From the NCBI GenBank assembly GCA_015064205.1, contig SVSR01000005.1, positions 1 to 64,000 of the forward strand: 64,000 nucleotides of DNA, given 5' to 3'. The translations under genes were made by a program, and so were the position numbers. The DNA comes from Oscillospiraceae bacterium. Lineage in GTDB: Bacteria; Bacillota; Clostridia; Oscillospirales; CAG-272. A model generated the notes under the pieces. It ran no database searches. It was not told the origin of the DNA and was given only the letters and a program-made list of their open reading frames with translations. Shown here in pieces: positions 23,914 through 33,974 of this stretch (positions are counted from its first letter, which is position 1; every line of letters starts with the position of its first letter).

Positions 23914-26199
23914 TTAGTTACCGTCTCTGTAATAATTGATAAGACATCCCGACAGGATTATCTTGCGTTCATCATCTGTAAGCTCACCAAGTGTCACACT
24001 TATCTCACGGATACTATCACCAACAACATATGCCTTTATAACATCAACATGATTTTCTATCGCTTCTCTGATTCCCTTTACAAAGACACAATCGCCCACA
24101 TTAAAGCTGTCATACGGCTCGCTTGTTACAAAAGGCAGCATGCCCCAGTTGATAAGATTACTTCTGTATCTCTTGGTCGCATACTCGCCCGCAATATTTG
24201 CAAGTCCGCCAAGCACCTTCTGGCATGATGCCGCCTGCTCACGCGCAGAGCCGTCACCCGGCTTGAGCGCATATATGGTTGAGCCTATCGCTGTCTTTTC
24301 TGGAGTAACTGAAACTCCTGCAGATGCAAGCTTCTCATATGCCGCTACTATTGCCGCATCGCTTATTCCGTTTTCCCTATCCGCTTCAACTCTCTGAACA
24401 GCCTTTGCCTTTGCAACGTACTCAGGATCCTTTCTTGAGAGCGTGAACTCGGCAAGCTTAAGGGGATTTGAACGGTATGATGACGTTTCACCAGAAGGAA
24501 TAAGCTCGTCTGTTGTTGTTACAGGGTCATTTATCACAGATACGACCTTGAGCATCACGTCATCAGTAAGCGCCCCCATCTTCGGCCAGTCTGTGATATT
24601 AGGACCAAATTTAAGCTCTGCTGATACATCTGCCTTGCCAAAACCGTTGTATATACGGCTGACGTACGGTGAATCGTCAAACTTATATTCATGATCTCTG
24701 TCTCTGTATTCAATTTCTGTTGCAGGAGTAAGTATACCGCCCATTTTTGCCGTTGCGGCAATACTTCTTGCGTCCATAAGTGCAACCGATGAAAGCTGGC
24801 CGTTTGCCGGCTTTGAGCCCTCGCGGTTCGGGAAATTACGCGTTGAGTGACGTATCGAGAGACCGCCGTTTGCCGGAACGTCTCCTGCACCGAAGCAGGG
24901 ACCGCAGAATGCACTTCTTATAGTAGCACCCGCACTCATAAGTTCGCTTGCCGCGCCGTCACGCATAAGCTCTAAAAATACAGGCTGGCTTGCAGGGTAA
25001 ACTGAAAGCGCGAACTCACCGTTTCCGATATTTTCTCCGCGAAGAATATCAGCAGCAGCTACAAGGTTATCGTACGTACCGCCGGCGCATCCTGCGATAA
25101 CGCCCTGGTCTACTCTTATACCCTCTTTGGTTATCTTGTCTGCAAGACCAAGCTTGAGTTCCGGTGTTTCAAGCTGTTTAAGAGCTTTTGCTTCAACATC
25201 ATTAAGTATATCTGCGGCATTTTCAATAAGCTCACGGATAGTGTATGTATTACTCGGATGGAACGGAAGTGCTATCATCGGCTCAATTTTTGAGAGATCA
25301 ACTTCAACAAGTCCATCGTAATAAGCAACTTCACCGGGAACAAGTCTTTTATACTCGTCTGCTCTTTTGTGATTTTCAAAATAAGCGCGTGTTATATCAT
25401 CAGTCATCCAGATTGATGAAAGACACGTGGTTTCGGTTGTCATCACGTCAATGCCGTTTCTGTATTCAATAGGCAGATTTGCAACTCCTCCCCCTATGAA
25501 TTCAAGTACACGGTTCTTAACGTATCCGTTTTTAAAGACAGCTCCTATTATCGCAAGAGCAACGTCCTGAGGGCCTACTCCGTGCTTAGGTGCGCCGTCA
25601 AGCTTTACAGCCACTACTCCCGGCATCTTTACGTCATATGTACGTGAAAGAAGCTGTTTTACAAGCTCTCCTCCGCCCTCGCCTATTGCCATTGTACCGA
25701 GTGCGCCGTAACGGGTGTGGCTGTCTGATCCAAGTATCATCTTGCCACAGCCGCTCATCATTTCGCGCATAAACGAGTGTATTACCGCCTGGTGTGCGGG
25801 AACATATATTCCGCCATACTTCTTTGCAGCTGATAGCCCGAAAACGTGGTCGTCCTCGTTTATCGTTCCGCCAACGGCGCAAAGGCTGTTGTGGCAGTTT
25901 GTGAGCACGTAGGGGATCGGGAACTTCTCAAGCCCCGATGCACGCGAGGTCTGTATAATACCAACGTATGTGATGTCGTGTGATGCGATCGCATCGAACT
26001 TTATCTTAAGATCCTTATCGTCACCTGACGTATTATGAGAAGTAAGTATACCGTATGCGATCGTGTTCTTTCTTGCTTCTTCTCTATCCAAGTCATGGCC
26101 AAAGCAGCCAAGACGAACTATTGCATCGCGGTCATCCTTTATTACTTCAAAATTTCTATCGGGGAGTACATACACTCCTGTGTCATATAATTTTATCAT
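23914..26199 (-). CDS. Aconitase-family hydratase (YbhJ-like)
   Basis: A 761-residue protein with the aconitase fold over most of its length. Fe-S ligands appear in [10 protein letters not shown] (first Cys) and [10 protein letters not shown] (CxxC pair). [20 protein letters not shown] and the swivel-domain segment [16 protein letters not shown] (with the substrate-binding Arg-Ser) are typical. Length and sequence fit the YbhJ-type branch of putative hydratases better than AcnA or AcnB. The substrate is unknown; no other TCA-cycle gene lies nearby. It is the last gene of an MBL-gltX-glnS-hydratase run on the minus strand. An AGG-type ribosome site lies close to the ATG. Confidence 0.83.
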   Translation of the reverse strand: MIKLYDTGVYVLPDRNFEVIKDDRDAIVRLGCFGHDLDREEARKNTIAYGILTSHNTSGDDKDLKIKFDAIASHDITYVGIIQTSRASGLEKFPIPYVLTNCHNSLCAVGGTINEDDHVFGLSAAKKYGGIYVPAHQAVIHSFMREMMSGCGKMILGSDSHTRYGALGTMAIGEGGGELVKQLLSRTYDVKMPGVVAVKLDGAPKHGVGPQDVALAIIGAVFKNGYVKNRVLEFIGGGVANLPIEYRNGIDVMTTETTCLSSIWMTDDITRAYFENHKRADEYKRLVPGEVAYYDGLVEVDLSKIEPMIALPFHPSNTYTIRELIENAADILNDVEAKALKQLETPELKLGLADKITKEGIRVDQGVIAGCAGGTYDNLVAAADILRGENIGNGEFALSVYPASQPVFLELMRDGAASELMSAGATIRSAFCGPCFGAGDVPANGGLSIRHSTRNFPNREGSKPANGQLSSVALMDARSIAATAKMGGILTPATEIEYRDRDHEYKFDDSPYVSRIYNGFGKADVSAELKFGPNITDWPKMGALTDDVMLKVVSVINDPVTTTDELIPSGETSSYRSNPLKLAEFTLSRKDPEYVAKAKAVQRVEADRENGISDAAIVAAYEKLASAGVSVTPEKTAIGSTIYALKPGDGSAREQAASCQKVLGGLANIAGEYATKRYRSNLINWGMLPFVTSEPYDSFNVGDCVFVKGIREAIENHVDVIKAYVVGDSIREISVTLGELTDDERKIILSGCLINYYRDGN

Positions 26200-26233
26200 T
26201 TTTTATACCTGTATGTGTTTTTAATTTTTGCAA

Positions 26234-26255
26234 GGAGCGGCATTCTCGCCGCTCC
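26234..26255 (-). terminator. Stem-loop between glnS and the aconitase-like gene
   Basis: A perfect 8-bp GC-rich stem GGAGCGGC / GCCGCTCC with a 6-base loop and no T tract. It may weaken read-through or protect the glnS mRNA end. Confidence 0.5.
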
Positions 26256-26275
26256 CAGTCATTTATCACCCTATA

Positions 26276-27940
26276 TTACGGACGAAAGCTGTCCTTCAAG
26301 GGCACTATTCTGTTGAATGTATTGGGGTATTTAGTATCAACGCAGAAATATGCGTTGCGTACAAACTGGAATTTTTCGCCCGGCTTTGCATCAGCAAGAG
26401 AAGGCTCTATCTTACACTTTTCAAGTTTAACAAGAGAATCGGGGTTGAGATAATCGTTATACGTTTTATCCTCGGGAATATCGCCAACGTTCTCTATTGT
26501 AAAGAGCTTGTCGTAAAGCATCATGTCCGCGTCAAGTGCATGGGAAGCACTAAGCCAATGCACTGTTCCCTTTATCTTTCTGCCGTCTGCGGGATTGCCG
26601 TTTCTTGTTTCAAGGTCGGCATTTACGTGGATAGCCACGATATTACCGTCACTATCCTTTTCAACGTGAGAATACTTTACTATATACGCTCCCATGAGTC
26701 TTACCTCTCCGTCAGGCTTGAGTCTGAAGAACTTAGACGGGGGTTCCTCTGCAAAGTCGCTTCTTTCGATATAAAGCTCACGTGTAAACGGCACACTTCT
26801 CTTTCCTGCATTTTCGTCATTAGGATTGTTCGTTACTTCAAAGTATTCAGTCTGATCTTCGGGATAGTTATCAACAATAACCTTGACAGGATCAAGTACT
26901 GCAATACGGCGGCTTGCCGTCATATTTAGTTCTTCACGGATACAGTGTTCAAGTAAGTTGATATCAACAATACTGTCTGCCTTTGAAATACCCGCACGCT
27001 TAACAAAGTCAAATATTGACGCAGGAGTATATCCGCGGCGGCGAAGTCCGCAAAGAGTTGGCATTCTCGGGTCGTCCCAACCATCAGCAAGTCCCGTTTC
27101 AACGAGCGCACGAAGATAACGCTTGCTCATCACTGTATAAGTTACGTTGAGGCGCGCGAACTCTCTTTGCTTTGGTTTCTTTTCAAAGTCGATATTATTT
27201 ACAACCCAATCGTAAAGCGGACGGTGGTTTTCAAATTCAAGCGAGCAGAGCGAATGTGTTATTCCCTCAAGTGCGTCCTGTATTGGATGAGCAAAGTCGT
27301 AAAGCGGATATATACACCACTTGTCGCCCTGTCTGTGGTGCGAACAGTGCACGATTCTGTATATCGCAGGGTCGCGCATGTTCATGTTCGGGCTTGCCAT
27401 GTCGATCTTAGCGCGGAGCGTGTGTGTACCGTCGGCAAACTCACCGTTCTTCATTCTTTCGAAAAGCTCGAGGTTTTCTTCAACGCTCCTGTCTCTGTAC
27501 GGGCTGTTTTTACCCGGCTGTGTGAGAGTACCTCTGTACTCACGCATTTCTTCGGCTGTAAGATCGCAAACGTAAGCCTTACCGTCACGGATAAGCTTTA
27601 TTGCATACTCATAGCACTTGTCGAAATAGTCTGATCCGTAGAAAATACCGCCGTTTGGCTCAGCGCCGAGCCACTTAAGGTCATTAAGTATGCTTTCAAC
27701 GTATTCGTTATCTTCTTTTGCGGGATTAGTATCGTCATAGCGGAGATTGAATTTGCCTCCGTACTTCTTTGCCGTTGACCAGTTTATATAGATAGCCTTG
27801 GCACTTCCGATATGAAGATATCCGTTAGGCTCGGGCGGAAAACGTGTATGGATCTTGTCAACAACTCCCGCTTCAAGGTCAGCGTCGATTATATCGTGTA
27901 TAAAATTCGATTCGATTACTTCTTTTAATTCTTCATTCAT
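26276..27940 (-). CDS. glnS: Glutaminyl-tRNA synthetase
   Basis: Class I synthetase charging tRNA-Gln directly. The 554 residues match the family. The HIGH-type motif PPEPNGYLHIGSAKAI lies at 34-49, the KMSKS-type motif VMSKR near residue 270, and the beta-barrel anticodon-binding domains fill the C-terminal half (ending FNRIVPLKDSFRP). GlnRS is scattered in Firmicutes and acquired by transfer in several clostridial lines; here it lies right after gltX in one operon. AAGAGGACGAAAAA precedes the ATG. Confidence 0.96.
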   Translation of the reverse strand: MNEELKEVIESNFIHDIIDADLEAGVVDKIHTRFPPEPNGYLHIGSAKAIYINWSTAKKYGGKFNLRYDDTNPAKEDNEYVESILNDLKWLGAEPNGGIFYGSDYFDKCYEYAIKLIRDGKAYVCDLTAEEMREYRGTLTQPGKNSPYRDRSVEENLELFERMKNGEFADGTHTLRAKIDMASPNMNMRDPAIYRIVHCSHHRQGDKWCIYPLYDFAHPIQDALEGITHSLCSLEFENHRPLYDWVVNNIDFEKKPKQREFARLNVTYTVMSKRYLRALVETGLADGWDDPRMPTLCGLRRRGYTPASIFDFVKRAGISKADSIVDINLLEHCIREELNMTASRRIAVLDPVKVIVDNYPEDQTEYFEVTNNPNDENAGKRSVPFTRELYIERSDFAEEPPSKFFRLKPDGEVRLMGAYIVKYSHVEKDSDGNIVAIHVNADLETRNGNPADGRKIKGTVHWLSASHALDADMMLYDKLFTIENVGDIPEDKTYNDYLNPDSLVKLEKCKIEPSLADAKPGEKFQFVRNAYFCVDTKYPNTFNRIVPLKDSFRP

Positions 27941-27952
27941 TTTTTCGTCCTC

Positions 27953-29593
27953 TTACTTTACGCTTGTTGCTCTTGCTCGAACTCTCTCTTCACCTAAAAG
28001 CTTGCATATCGTGCAAAGGTCAGGTGAATTTGCTCTGCCCGTTATAGCTATTCTGATAAGGTTGGATACATCTGTTACAGAGCCTTTGAATGCAGACGGG
28101 TCTGCCTTGTACGCTTTCATATCTGATGTGTAGCCGTACTTTTCGCTTATAGCCTTTACCTTTTCAAACCATGAGTTGTTGTCGTCCTCACTCGAGTAGG
28201 ATTCTGCATAGTCGGCAAGTATCTGCGTCCTTTCGCCTTCGGGTATATTTTCGGGATAAGCGTCGGTCACCTTGTAGTAGTCATCATAGAAGAAGCCCAT
28301 ATAGTCCTTGACCTCACTCCATATCATGATGTCCTTACGAGGCTTCTTGCCGCCACGTCCTATTGCAAGTATGCTCTTAGCGTACTCCGGATCTGCTGCA
28401 AGCTTGTCTGCAAAACCGACATCATACTCACGCGCCCAGTCAAGCACCTTTGTATAAACTTCTTCAGCGCTCATTCTTGCAACCGTATTCTTTGCAACGT
28501 CATTTAATTTGTCAAAGTCAAATAGACAACCAGATGCGCTCATTTTCTTTATTGAAAACGGGAATTCTGTATAATCCTTCTCGGGATTAGCCGCTCTCCA
28601 TTCCTCGTAGTTTGAGTTGAGAAGCGTCATTACGTACTCAACAACTGCTTCGGGGCAGTAACCCTTTTCCTTGTAAAAGCGCATATCAACGCCTGCATCA
28701 CGCTTCGAAAGCTTCTTCTTTGAACCGTTCTCATCAAGCTTCATAAGCTGCGATATATGCAGATATTTCGGAAGTTTGAAACCAAGCGCTGTAAAAAGCT
28801 GTACGTGGAAGGGTAAGCTCGGAAGCCACTCCTCGCCTCGTACTACGTGGGTTGTTCCCATAAGGTGATCGTCAACCGCATGCGCAAAGTGGTAGGTCGG
28901 GATTCCGTCGCTCTTTAAAAGCACGTGGTCCTTGTCGTTTTCGGTGATCTCAATATCGCCCTTTACAAGGTCTGTAAACTTTATCTTGCGTTCAACGGAT
29001 CCATTGCTTCTGAGTCTTAGAACGAACGGTGCGCCCTCTTTTATTTTTTCTTCTATCTTTTCTATCGGTGAGTCACGCCATACAGCCCACTTGCCGTAGT
29101 AGCCGGGGTCTGCCTTTTCTGATTCTTGTTCTGCTCTTATTGAATTAAGTTCTTCTTCGGTGCAGAAGCAGGGATAAGCCATTCCCTCGCGGATAAGCTT
29201 TTTTGCAAAGGTCTGATATATCTCTGCTCTCTCGCTCTGACGGTAAGGTCCGTATATTCCGTTGCTTTTTCCGCCGGCTACTGCTCCCTCATCAAACTTA
29301 ACTCCATAGTAAGCAAGAGTTTCGATAAGATTTTCTTCTGCGCCCTCTACCTCACGCTTGGAGTCAGTATCCTCAATTCTGAGATAAAGTATACCGCCGT
29401 TCTGATGAGCAAGGCGCTCGCTTACTCGTGTGGGGAAAAGTCCGCCGAAGTGAACAAATCCCGTCGGGCTCGGTGCAAAGCGCGTTACCTTGGCACCCTC
29501 GGGAAGCTCGCGCTTAGGAAAGCGTGCTTCAATATCCTCAGGCATTGTCTTTATGCCCGGATAAAGTAGATCGGCAAGATAGTTAAGATCCAT
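27953..29593 (-). CDS. gltX: Glutamyl-tRNA synthetase
   Basis: Class I synthetase, 546 residues. Motifs: RFAPSPTGFVHFGG (HIGH variant with HFGG), LYLRIEDTDSKRE and KKLSKRDAGVDM (KMSKS type). The presence of GlnRS beside it suggests a discriminating enzyme that charges only tRNA-Glu (inference). The start at 29593 was chosen because GAAAGAGG lies 8 bases upstream; the TTG at 29611 has no ribosome site. It follows the MBL hydrolase by 29 bases and precedes glnS by 12, so they are one operon. Confidence 0.95.
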   Translation of the reverse strand: MDLNYLADLLYPGIKTMPEDIEARFPKRELPEGAKVTRFAPSPTGFVHFGGLFPTRVSERLAHQNGGILYLRIEDTDSKREVEGAEENLIETLAYYGVKFDEGAVAGGKSNGIYGPYRQSERAEIYQTFAKKLIREGMAYPCFCTEEELNSIRAEQESEKADPGYYGKWAVWRDSPIEKIEEKIKEGAPFVLRLRSNGSVERKIKFTDLVKGDIEITENDKDHVLLKSDGIPTYHFAHAVDDHLMGTTHVVRGEEWLPSLPFHVQLFTALGFKLPKYLHISQLMKLDENGSKKKLSKRDAGVDMRFYKEKGYCPEAVVEYVMTLLNSNYEEWRAANPEKDYTEFPFSIKKMSASGCLFDFDKLNDVAKNTVARMSAEEVYTKVLDWAREYDVGFADKLAADPEYAKSILAIGRGGKKPRKDIMIWSEVKDYMGFFYDDYYKVTDAYPENIPEGERTQILADYAESYSSEDDNNSWFEKVKAISEKYGYTSDMKAYKADPSAFKGSVTDVSNLIRIAITGRANSPDLCTICKLLGEERVRARATSVK

Positions 29594-29622
29594 GATGTAT
29601 ACCTCTTTCAATTTATAGCTAT

Positions 29623-30243
29623 TTATTCTTTTACAAACGGATTATACAGTCGCTCGTGGGAAAGTGTTGTAACACCCCCGTGACCCGGGTAGACTTTTGC
29701 ATCTCCCTCTATGGAATAAAGTCGGTGTATCGACTCATCTATAGTATCAAAGTCGCCGCCCGGAAAATCGGTGCGCCCGATACTCTCAAGAAATAGCGTG
29801 TCACCCGATATTATTCCCGCGTCTGTGATAAAGCAGACAGAGCCTGCGGTGTGTCCCGGTGTGTGCATAACGCTTATAGTTGAGTTGCCGATTTTTATTT
29901 CATCGCCGTCTTCAAGCATTACGTCAGCGTCGTCAAACGTGTCGTCACGCCCGATGTGACTCATAAGACTGAAATTCAAGTTGCCAAGACATATATTGTC
30001 AAGTGTGTGGATATAAACCTTGGCATTCGTATATTCTTTAACTTTGTCAAGTGCAAGGATATGGTCAAAATGCCCGTGAGTAAGTAGTATAGCAGTTATG
30101 CAAACACCATACTCATCAATTTTCGATATGATTTGCCGGGCATCGCCGCCGGGATCAACGAGTGCGGCATTATTCGTCTCTTTGTCTATAAGAAGATACG
30201 AGTTTGCCGCCGTAAATCCCGATGTTATATTCACGATTTCCAT
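29623..30243 (-). CDS. Metallo-beta-lactamase fold hydrolase (glyoxalase II-like)
   Basis: A 206-residue binuclear metal hydrolase. The zinc motif THGHFDH is near residue 55, and further ligands lie in MHTPGHTAGS, SGDTLF and VYPGHG. The size is typical of the short glyoxalase II-like or YqgX-type clostridial proteins. The substrate is unknown; thioesters are usual for the family. It is the first gene of the operon leading to gltX and glnS. The ribosome site is weak (GGTAGGCTCAAC). Confidence 0.88.
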   Translation of the reverse strand: MEIVNITSGFTAANSYLLIDKETNNAALVDPGGDARQIISKIDEYGVCITAILLTHGHFDHILALDKVKEYTNAKVYIHTLDNICLGNLNFSLMSHIGRDDTFDDADVMLEDGDEIKIGNSTISVMHTPGHTAGSVCFITDAGIISGDTLFLESIGRTDFPGGDFDTIDESIHRLYSIEGDAKVYPGHGGVTTLSHERLYNPFVKE

Positions 30244-30276
30244 ACAGTTGAGCCTACCATCCCATAATAATATAAT

Positions 30277-30305
30277 ATTATATCATAGTTTACATCGTTT
30301 GTCTA
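30277..30305 (-). promoter_or_regulatory. Promoter of the MBL-gltX-glnS operon
   Basis: Minus-strand TAGACA (30300-30305), 17 bp, TATAAT (30277-30282), about 35 bp upstream of the start. Confidence 0.55.
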
Positions 30306-30324
30306 CCATTTATAGCAATTTTCA

Positions 30325-30353
30325 TTGACTTTTTCGCACTTTGAAGCTATAAT
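30325..30353 (+). promoter_or_regulatory. Promoter of the DUF6472 gene
   Basis: TTGACT (30325-30330), 17 bp, TATAAT (30348-30353), about 30 bp before the ATG at 30383. Confidence 0.7.
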
Positions 30354-30382
30354 TATTCTATAAGTATGAAAGGCAAAAAGTT

Positions 30383-30592
30383 ATGGATAAGAAAAAGAAA
30401 AAAGCTAAAGAGCCACAGCCCACCAACTGCGAGATGTGCGTATATTTTGACACCGATCCCGACACAGGCGAGGACTATTGCTCAGTAAGTCTTGATGAGG
30501 ATGAAATGGTAAGCTTTCTTACCGGTGATAACAGCCGTTGCCCTCATTTTTATTTACACGATGAATATAAGACTGTAAGACGGCAGAATTGA
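30383..30592 (+). CDS. DUF6472 small cysteine-containing protein
   Basis: A 69-residue protein with a lysine-rich start (MDKKKKKAKEP), a CEMC pair, the acidic YFDTDPDTGEDYC, the block VSLDEDEMVSFLTG and a C-terminal CPHFYLHDEYKTVRRQN. The pattern matches DUF6472, a small clostridial family of unknown function; the cysteines suggest metal binding. It is monocistronic with its own promoter. GAAAGGCAAAAAG precedes the ATG. Confidence 0.8.
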   Translation: MDKKKKKAKEPQPTNCEMCVYFDTDPDTGEDYCSVSLDEDEMVSFLTGDNSRCPHFYLHDEYKTVRRQN

Positions 30593-30698
30593 AAATTCAA
30601 AATTTATTCTACTAATTTCATTAAACAATATTGCATGGGTCGAGACTTTAAATCCCCTCAGACCTCACGCGCGCCTTGGCCGTCCGTCCTTACAAACC

Positions 30699-30730
30699 AA
30701 AAAAGCCTCCACTTTCGTGAAGGCTTTTTT
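30699..30730. terminator. Bidirectional terminator after glnN
   Basis: AAAAAAGCCTCCAC and GTGAAGGCTTTTTT form a 14-base stem with one internal mismatch around a TTTC loop, ending just beyond the glnN stop. Confidence 0.85.
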
Positions 30731-30731
30731 C

Positions 30732-32834
30732 TTATATTATTCCAAATAACAGATCTGCATAAACCGGATACGGCCAGTACTTAGCCGCCGTTATGCTCTC
30801 CGCTTCATCTGCTGCTTTTCTGAGCGCCGCCATAGCCGTTACTACTTTATCCTTATACGCCATTGAACGCTCGCATATATCAGGATATAGCGACTTCTTC
30901 ACGCTTTTCAGCGCATCGGCAAGATCGTCCGTGCACTTATCTATTTCATATGCAAGCTCGGATAAGCGCTTTACAAGCTTCTCTTCATAGCTGCAGTCGA
31001 TACCGTCTATAAGCTTACGCTTTGCATTAGCAGCCTTTGCCGTGGCAAGCATGTATTCTTCAACCGCAGGCAATATTTCACGGCGCGACATTTCTATCAT
31101 TGTACGGGCTTCTATCTTTATCTCGTTGCAGTAGTTTTCAAGCTTTATCTTACGTCTCGAATATACTTCCGCTTCGGTAAATATCTTATGTTTTCCGAAA
31201 AGCTCAACGTTTTTAGGTAATGTATAGAGCGCAACAGCATCGGGAGTCGTTCTTAAATTAAGAAGTCCGCGCTCTTCGGTTGCTTCCCTTATCCATTCAT
31301 CGTCATATCCGTTTCCGTTAAAAATGATTCTCTTATGCTTCTTTATAACGTCGCGTATCAGATCATGAAGCGCGCTTGTAAAATCCACGGCACTTTCAAG
31401 AATATCTGCATATTGGCAGAGCGACTCTGCAACCGCCGTATTAAGCACTATATTGCAGCCTGCAATAGAGTTTGACGAACCGAGCATTCTGAACTCAAAT
31501 TTGTTACCGGTGAAAGCAAACGGAGACGTTCTGTTTCTGTCTGTCGTATCCTTCGGGAACTTTGGAAGCACGTGTACGCCGAGCTTGAGTCTTTCTTTTT
31601 CAGCCGCGCAGTACGCGCTGCCATTTTCAATAGCATCAAGAATAGCTGTAAGCTCATCTCCGAGGAACATTGAAACAACCGCCGGAGGAGCTTCCGCAGC
31701 GCCGAGTCTGTGATCGTTTCCTGCGGATGCAACCGTTATGCGAAGGAGATCCTGATAGTCATCAACTGCCTGAATAACCGCACAAAGGAACAAAAGGAAC
31801 TGTGCGTTTTCAAACGGCGTTGCACCAGGGTTAAGCAAATTGACACCTGTGTTTGTGGAAAGCGACCAGTTGTTATGCTTGCCCGAGCCATTTACGCCGG
31901 CAAAGGGCTTTTCGTGCAAGAGACACACGAGTCCGTGCTTCTTTGCCACTCTCTGCATAAGCTCCATCGTTATCTGGTTATGGTCTGTTGCTATATTAGT
32001 TGTTGTAAATATCGGCGCAAGCTCGTGCTGTGCAGGCGCGCCCTCGTTATGCTGAGTTTTCGCAAGAACTCCAAGCTTCCAGAGCTCTTCGTTAAGCTCC
32101 GCCATATAGTTGGCAACACGTGTCTTGATAGTACCGTAATAGTGGTCGTCAAGCTCCTGCCCCTTTGGCGGCATCGCACCGAAAAGTGTACGTCCCGTGA
32201 ATATAAGGTCCTTGCGCTTTTCATACATTTCCACAGGAATAAGGAAGTACTCCTGTTCAGGACCAACGGTCGTTTTTACCGCAGTTACGTTGTCATTACC
32301 AAAAAGCTTAAGCACACGCAAAGCCTGCTTGTTTATAGCCTGCATTGAGCGAAGCAAGGGCGTTTTCTTGTCTAACGCCTCTCCGCCGTACGAGCAGAAT
32401 GCCGTGGGAATACAAAGAGTCTTACCCTTTATAAAAGCATACGACGTGGGGTCCCAGGCAGTATATCCTCTTGCTTCAAAGGTTGCACGCAGACCGCCGG
32501 ACGGAAAGCTTGACGCATCAGATTCGCCCATTATAAGCTCGCTGCCCGAAAACTCCATTATTACCTTGCCGTCTTGCGCGGGAGATATAAAGCTATCGTG
32601 CTTTTCGGCGGTAATACCCGTCATAGGCTGGAACCAGTGAGTAAAATGGGTAGCGCCCTTTTCAATAGCCCAATCCTTCATTGCACCCGCAACAACGTTT
32701 GCAACAGTTATATCGAGAGATTTGCCCTCATCCATAGTCTTTTTCAGAGCATTATACGTTTGTTCGGGCAAGCGCTCTTTCATAGCGGCATCGCCGAATA
32801 CAAGTTCTCCGAAATACTCGGGTAGAGTCTTCAT
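30732..32834 (-). CDS. glnN: Glutamine synthetase type III
   Basis: ATP-dependent amidation of glutamate. At 700 residues it is the long type III (GSIII) form, not the about 450-residue GlnA. Visible are the GSIII N-terminus ([13 protein letters not shown]), [23 protein letters not shown] (metal-binding Glu), the [14 protein letters not shown] block, [16 protein letters not shown] (ammonia/glutamate site) and [17 protein letters not shown]. It is monocistronic with a consensus promoter and a leader hairpin at its transcription start, so nitrogen-responsive attenuation is possible. CGGAGGATATTT precedes the ATG. Confidence 0.96.
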   Translation of the reverse strand: MKTLPEYFGELVFGDAAMKERLPEQTYNALKKTMDEGKSLDITVANVVAGAMKDWAIEKGATHFTHWFQPMTGITAEKHDSFISPAQDGKVIMEFSGSELIMGESDASSFPSGGLRATFEARGYTAWDPTSYAFIKGKTLCIPTAFCSYGGEALDKKTPLLRSMQAINKQALRVLKLFGNDNVTAVKTTVGPEQEYFLIPVEMYEKRKDLIFTGRTLFGAMPPKGQELDDHYYGTIKTRVANYMAELNEELWKLGVLAKTQHNEGAPAQHELAPIFTTTNIATDHNQITMELMQRVAKKHGLVCLLHEKPFAGVNGSGKHNNWSLSTNTGVNLLNPGATPFENAQFLLFLCAVIQAVDDYQDLLRITVASAGNDHRLGAAEAPPAVVSMFLGDELTAILDAIENGSAYCAAEKERLKLGVHVLPKFPKDTTDRNRTSPFAFTGNKFEFRMLGSSNSIAGCNIVLNTAVAESLCQYADILESAVDFTSALHDLIRDVIKKHKRIIFNGNGYDDEWIREATEERGLLNLRTTPDAVALYTLPKNVELFGKHKIFTEAEVYSRRKIKLENYCNEIKIEARTMIEMSRREILPAVEEYMLATAKAANAKRKLIDGIDCSYEEKLVKRLSELAYEIDKCTDDLADALKSVKKSLYPDICERSMAYKDKVVTAMAALRKAADEAESITAAKYWPYPVYADLLFGII

Positions 32835-32879
32835 AAATATCCTCCGTTAATTAAATCGCGATCTGCTTTTAAATAAAAG

Positions 32880-32922
32880 CGGCAAAGGCATTGAAAGAAG
32901 CGCTTTCCTCAGGCCTTTGCCG
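32880..32922 (-). promoter_or_regulatory. Leader hairpin of glnN (possible attenuator)
   Basis: On the minus strand CGGCAAAGGC (32913-32922) pairs perfectly with GCCTTTGCCG (32880-32889). An inner GAAAG/CTTTC pairing extends the arm, and CTTTTATTT follows. The stem begins within a few bases of the predicted transcription start (about 32924). It could be an intrinsic terminator or a 5' stability element. Confidence 0.65.
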
Positions 32923-32930
32923 TTACAGAC

Positions 32931-32959
32931 ATTATAAACTATACACACTTTTTTGTCAA
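32931..32959 (-). promoter_or_regulatory. Promoter of glnN
   Basis: Perfect consensus on the minus strand: TTGACA (32954-32959), 17 bp, TATAAT (32931-32936). Confidence 0.85.
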
Positions 32960-32993
32960 TAGTTTATTATTATTTTATTATACACCTAAACAG

Positions 32994-33590
32994 CTATATA
33001 TCGCGTCGTCCCTCTATGGCTCTGAACAGAGTAACCTCGTCTGAATACTCAAGATCTCCGCCAACCGGAACACCGTAAGCAAGACGTGTTGTTTTTACGC
33101 CAAGCGGCTTTATCAGCCTTGATATATACATTGCCGTAGTTTCTCCCTCTATTGTAGGGTTAGTGGCAATTATAACTTCGTCAACACCCTCAAGTCTTGA
33201 GATCAGGCTTTTTATATTAAGCTGTTCGGGACCGATACCGTCCATAGGAGATATAGTTCCGCCAAGCACGTGATAAAGCCCCTTGAACTCACGAACCTTT
33301 TCAAGTGCCAAAACTGCGCGCGAATCCTCAACAACGCAGATAATACTTTTATCACGCCTTGAATCAGAGCATATTTCGCAAATACCTCCCTCGGATATAT
33401 TTCCGCATACCGTACAGGGCGTTATTCTCTCTTTTGCAGAAACGATAGCCGCTGCAAAATCAGCTGCCTCCTCATTTGTGAAATCAAGAACAGAAAACGC
33501 CATTCTGACAGCCGTTTTATGCCCGATACCCGGAAGCCTTTTGAAATTGGATATCAGCTCTTCAAGAACGGGTAAATATTCCTGCGCCAT
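32994..33590 (-). CDS. recR: RecR, recombination mediator
   Basis: A 198-residue protein that loads RecA with RecO/RecF during gap repair. The N-terminal helix-hairpin-helix (LPGIGHKTAVRMA, 18-30) is followed by a four-cysteine zinc finger (CTVCGN and CEICSD) and a Toprim domain (IICVVEDSRAVLALE and IIATNPTIEGE). It lies 2 bases after ybaB in the classic dnaX-ybaB-recR order. Confidence 0.96.
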   Translation of the reverse strand: MAQEYLPVLEELISNFKRLPGIGHKTAVRMAFSVLDFTNEEAADFAAAIVSAKERITPCTVCGNISEGGICEICSDSRRDKSIICVVEDSRAVLALEKVREFKGLYHVLGGTISPMDGIGPEQLNIKSLISRLEGVDEVIIATNPTIEGETTAMYISRLIKPLGVKTTRLAYGVPVGGDLEYSDEVTLFRAIEGRRDI

Positions 33591-33592
33591 GA

Positions 33593-33949
33593 TTAAAAGA
33601 GCCCCGGCAGGCCGAGATTACCCATGCCGCCCGTGATCTGTCCCATTTTTTCGGAAGCATCGCTTTCAACTCTCTTTACCGCCTCATTAACTGCCGCAGT
33701 AATAACGTCGCAGAGTGTTTCTATATCATCAGGGTCAACTATATCAGGAGAAATTTCCAGAGAAGTAACCTCTTTTTTGCCGTTCATCTTTATAGTTACA
33801 GCTCCGCCGCCGGCTTTTACCTCATATTCGGTTTGTTCAAGCTCAGTCTGAAGATTTGCCATATCCTCCTGCATTTTCTGCGCCTGTTTGAGCATAGCCT
33901 GCATATTGGACGGTCCGCCGCCCATACCCTGTGGTAATCTTGCTTTCAT
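33593..33949 (-). CDS. YbaB/EbfC family nucleoid-associated protein
   Basis: A 118-residue protein with a glycine/methionine-rich N-terminus (MKARLPQGMGGGPSNMQAM) and the family core QMQEDMANLQTELEQ-type coiled coil, then TEYEVKAGGGAVTIKMNGKK and EVTSLEISPDIVD. YbaB dimers bind DNA. It lies between dnaX and recR, as in most Firmicutes, and follows dnaX by 25 bases. Confidence 0.94.
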   Translation of the reverse strand: MKARLPQGMGGGPSNMQAMLKQAQKMQEDMANLQTELEQTEYEVKAGGGAVTIKMNGKKEVTSLEISPDIVDPDDIETLCDVITAAVNEAVKRVESDASEKMGQITGGMGNLGLPGLF

Positions 33950-33974
33950 TGTCTTTATCCTTTCAGTTTATGTT

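Noticed and set aside
26228-26929. 233-codon plus-strand frame inside glnS
   Set aside because: It is antisense to conserved GlnRS sequence with no ribosome site; composition is that of a shadow frame.
31710-32348. 212-codon plus-strand frame inside glnN
   Set aside because: It is antisense to a strongly conserved enzyme, has Cys/His/Lys-rich composition typical of a shadow, and has no start signal.
32843-32930. Glutamine riboswitch in the glnN leader
   Set aside because: The conserved glutamine aptamer blocks are absent; only a simple stem followed by a T-rich run is seen.
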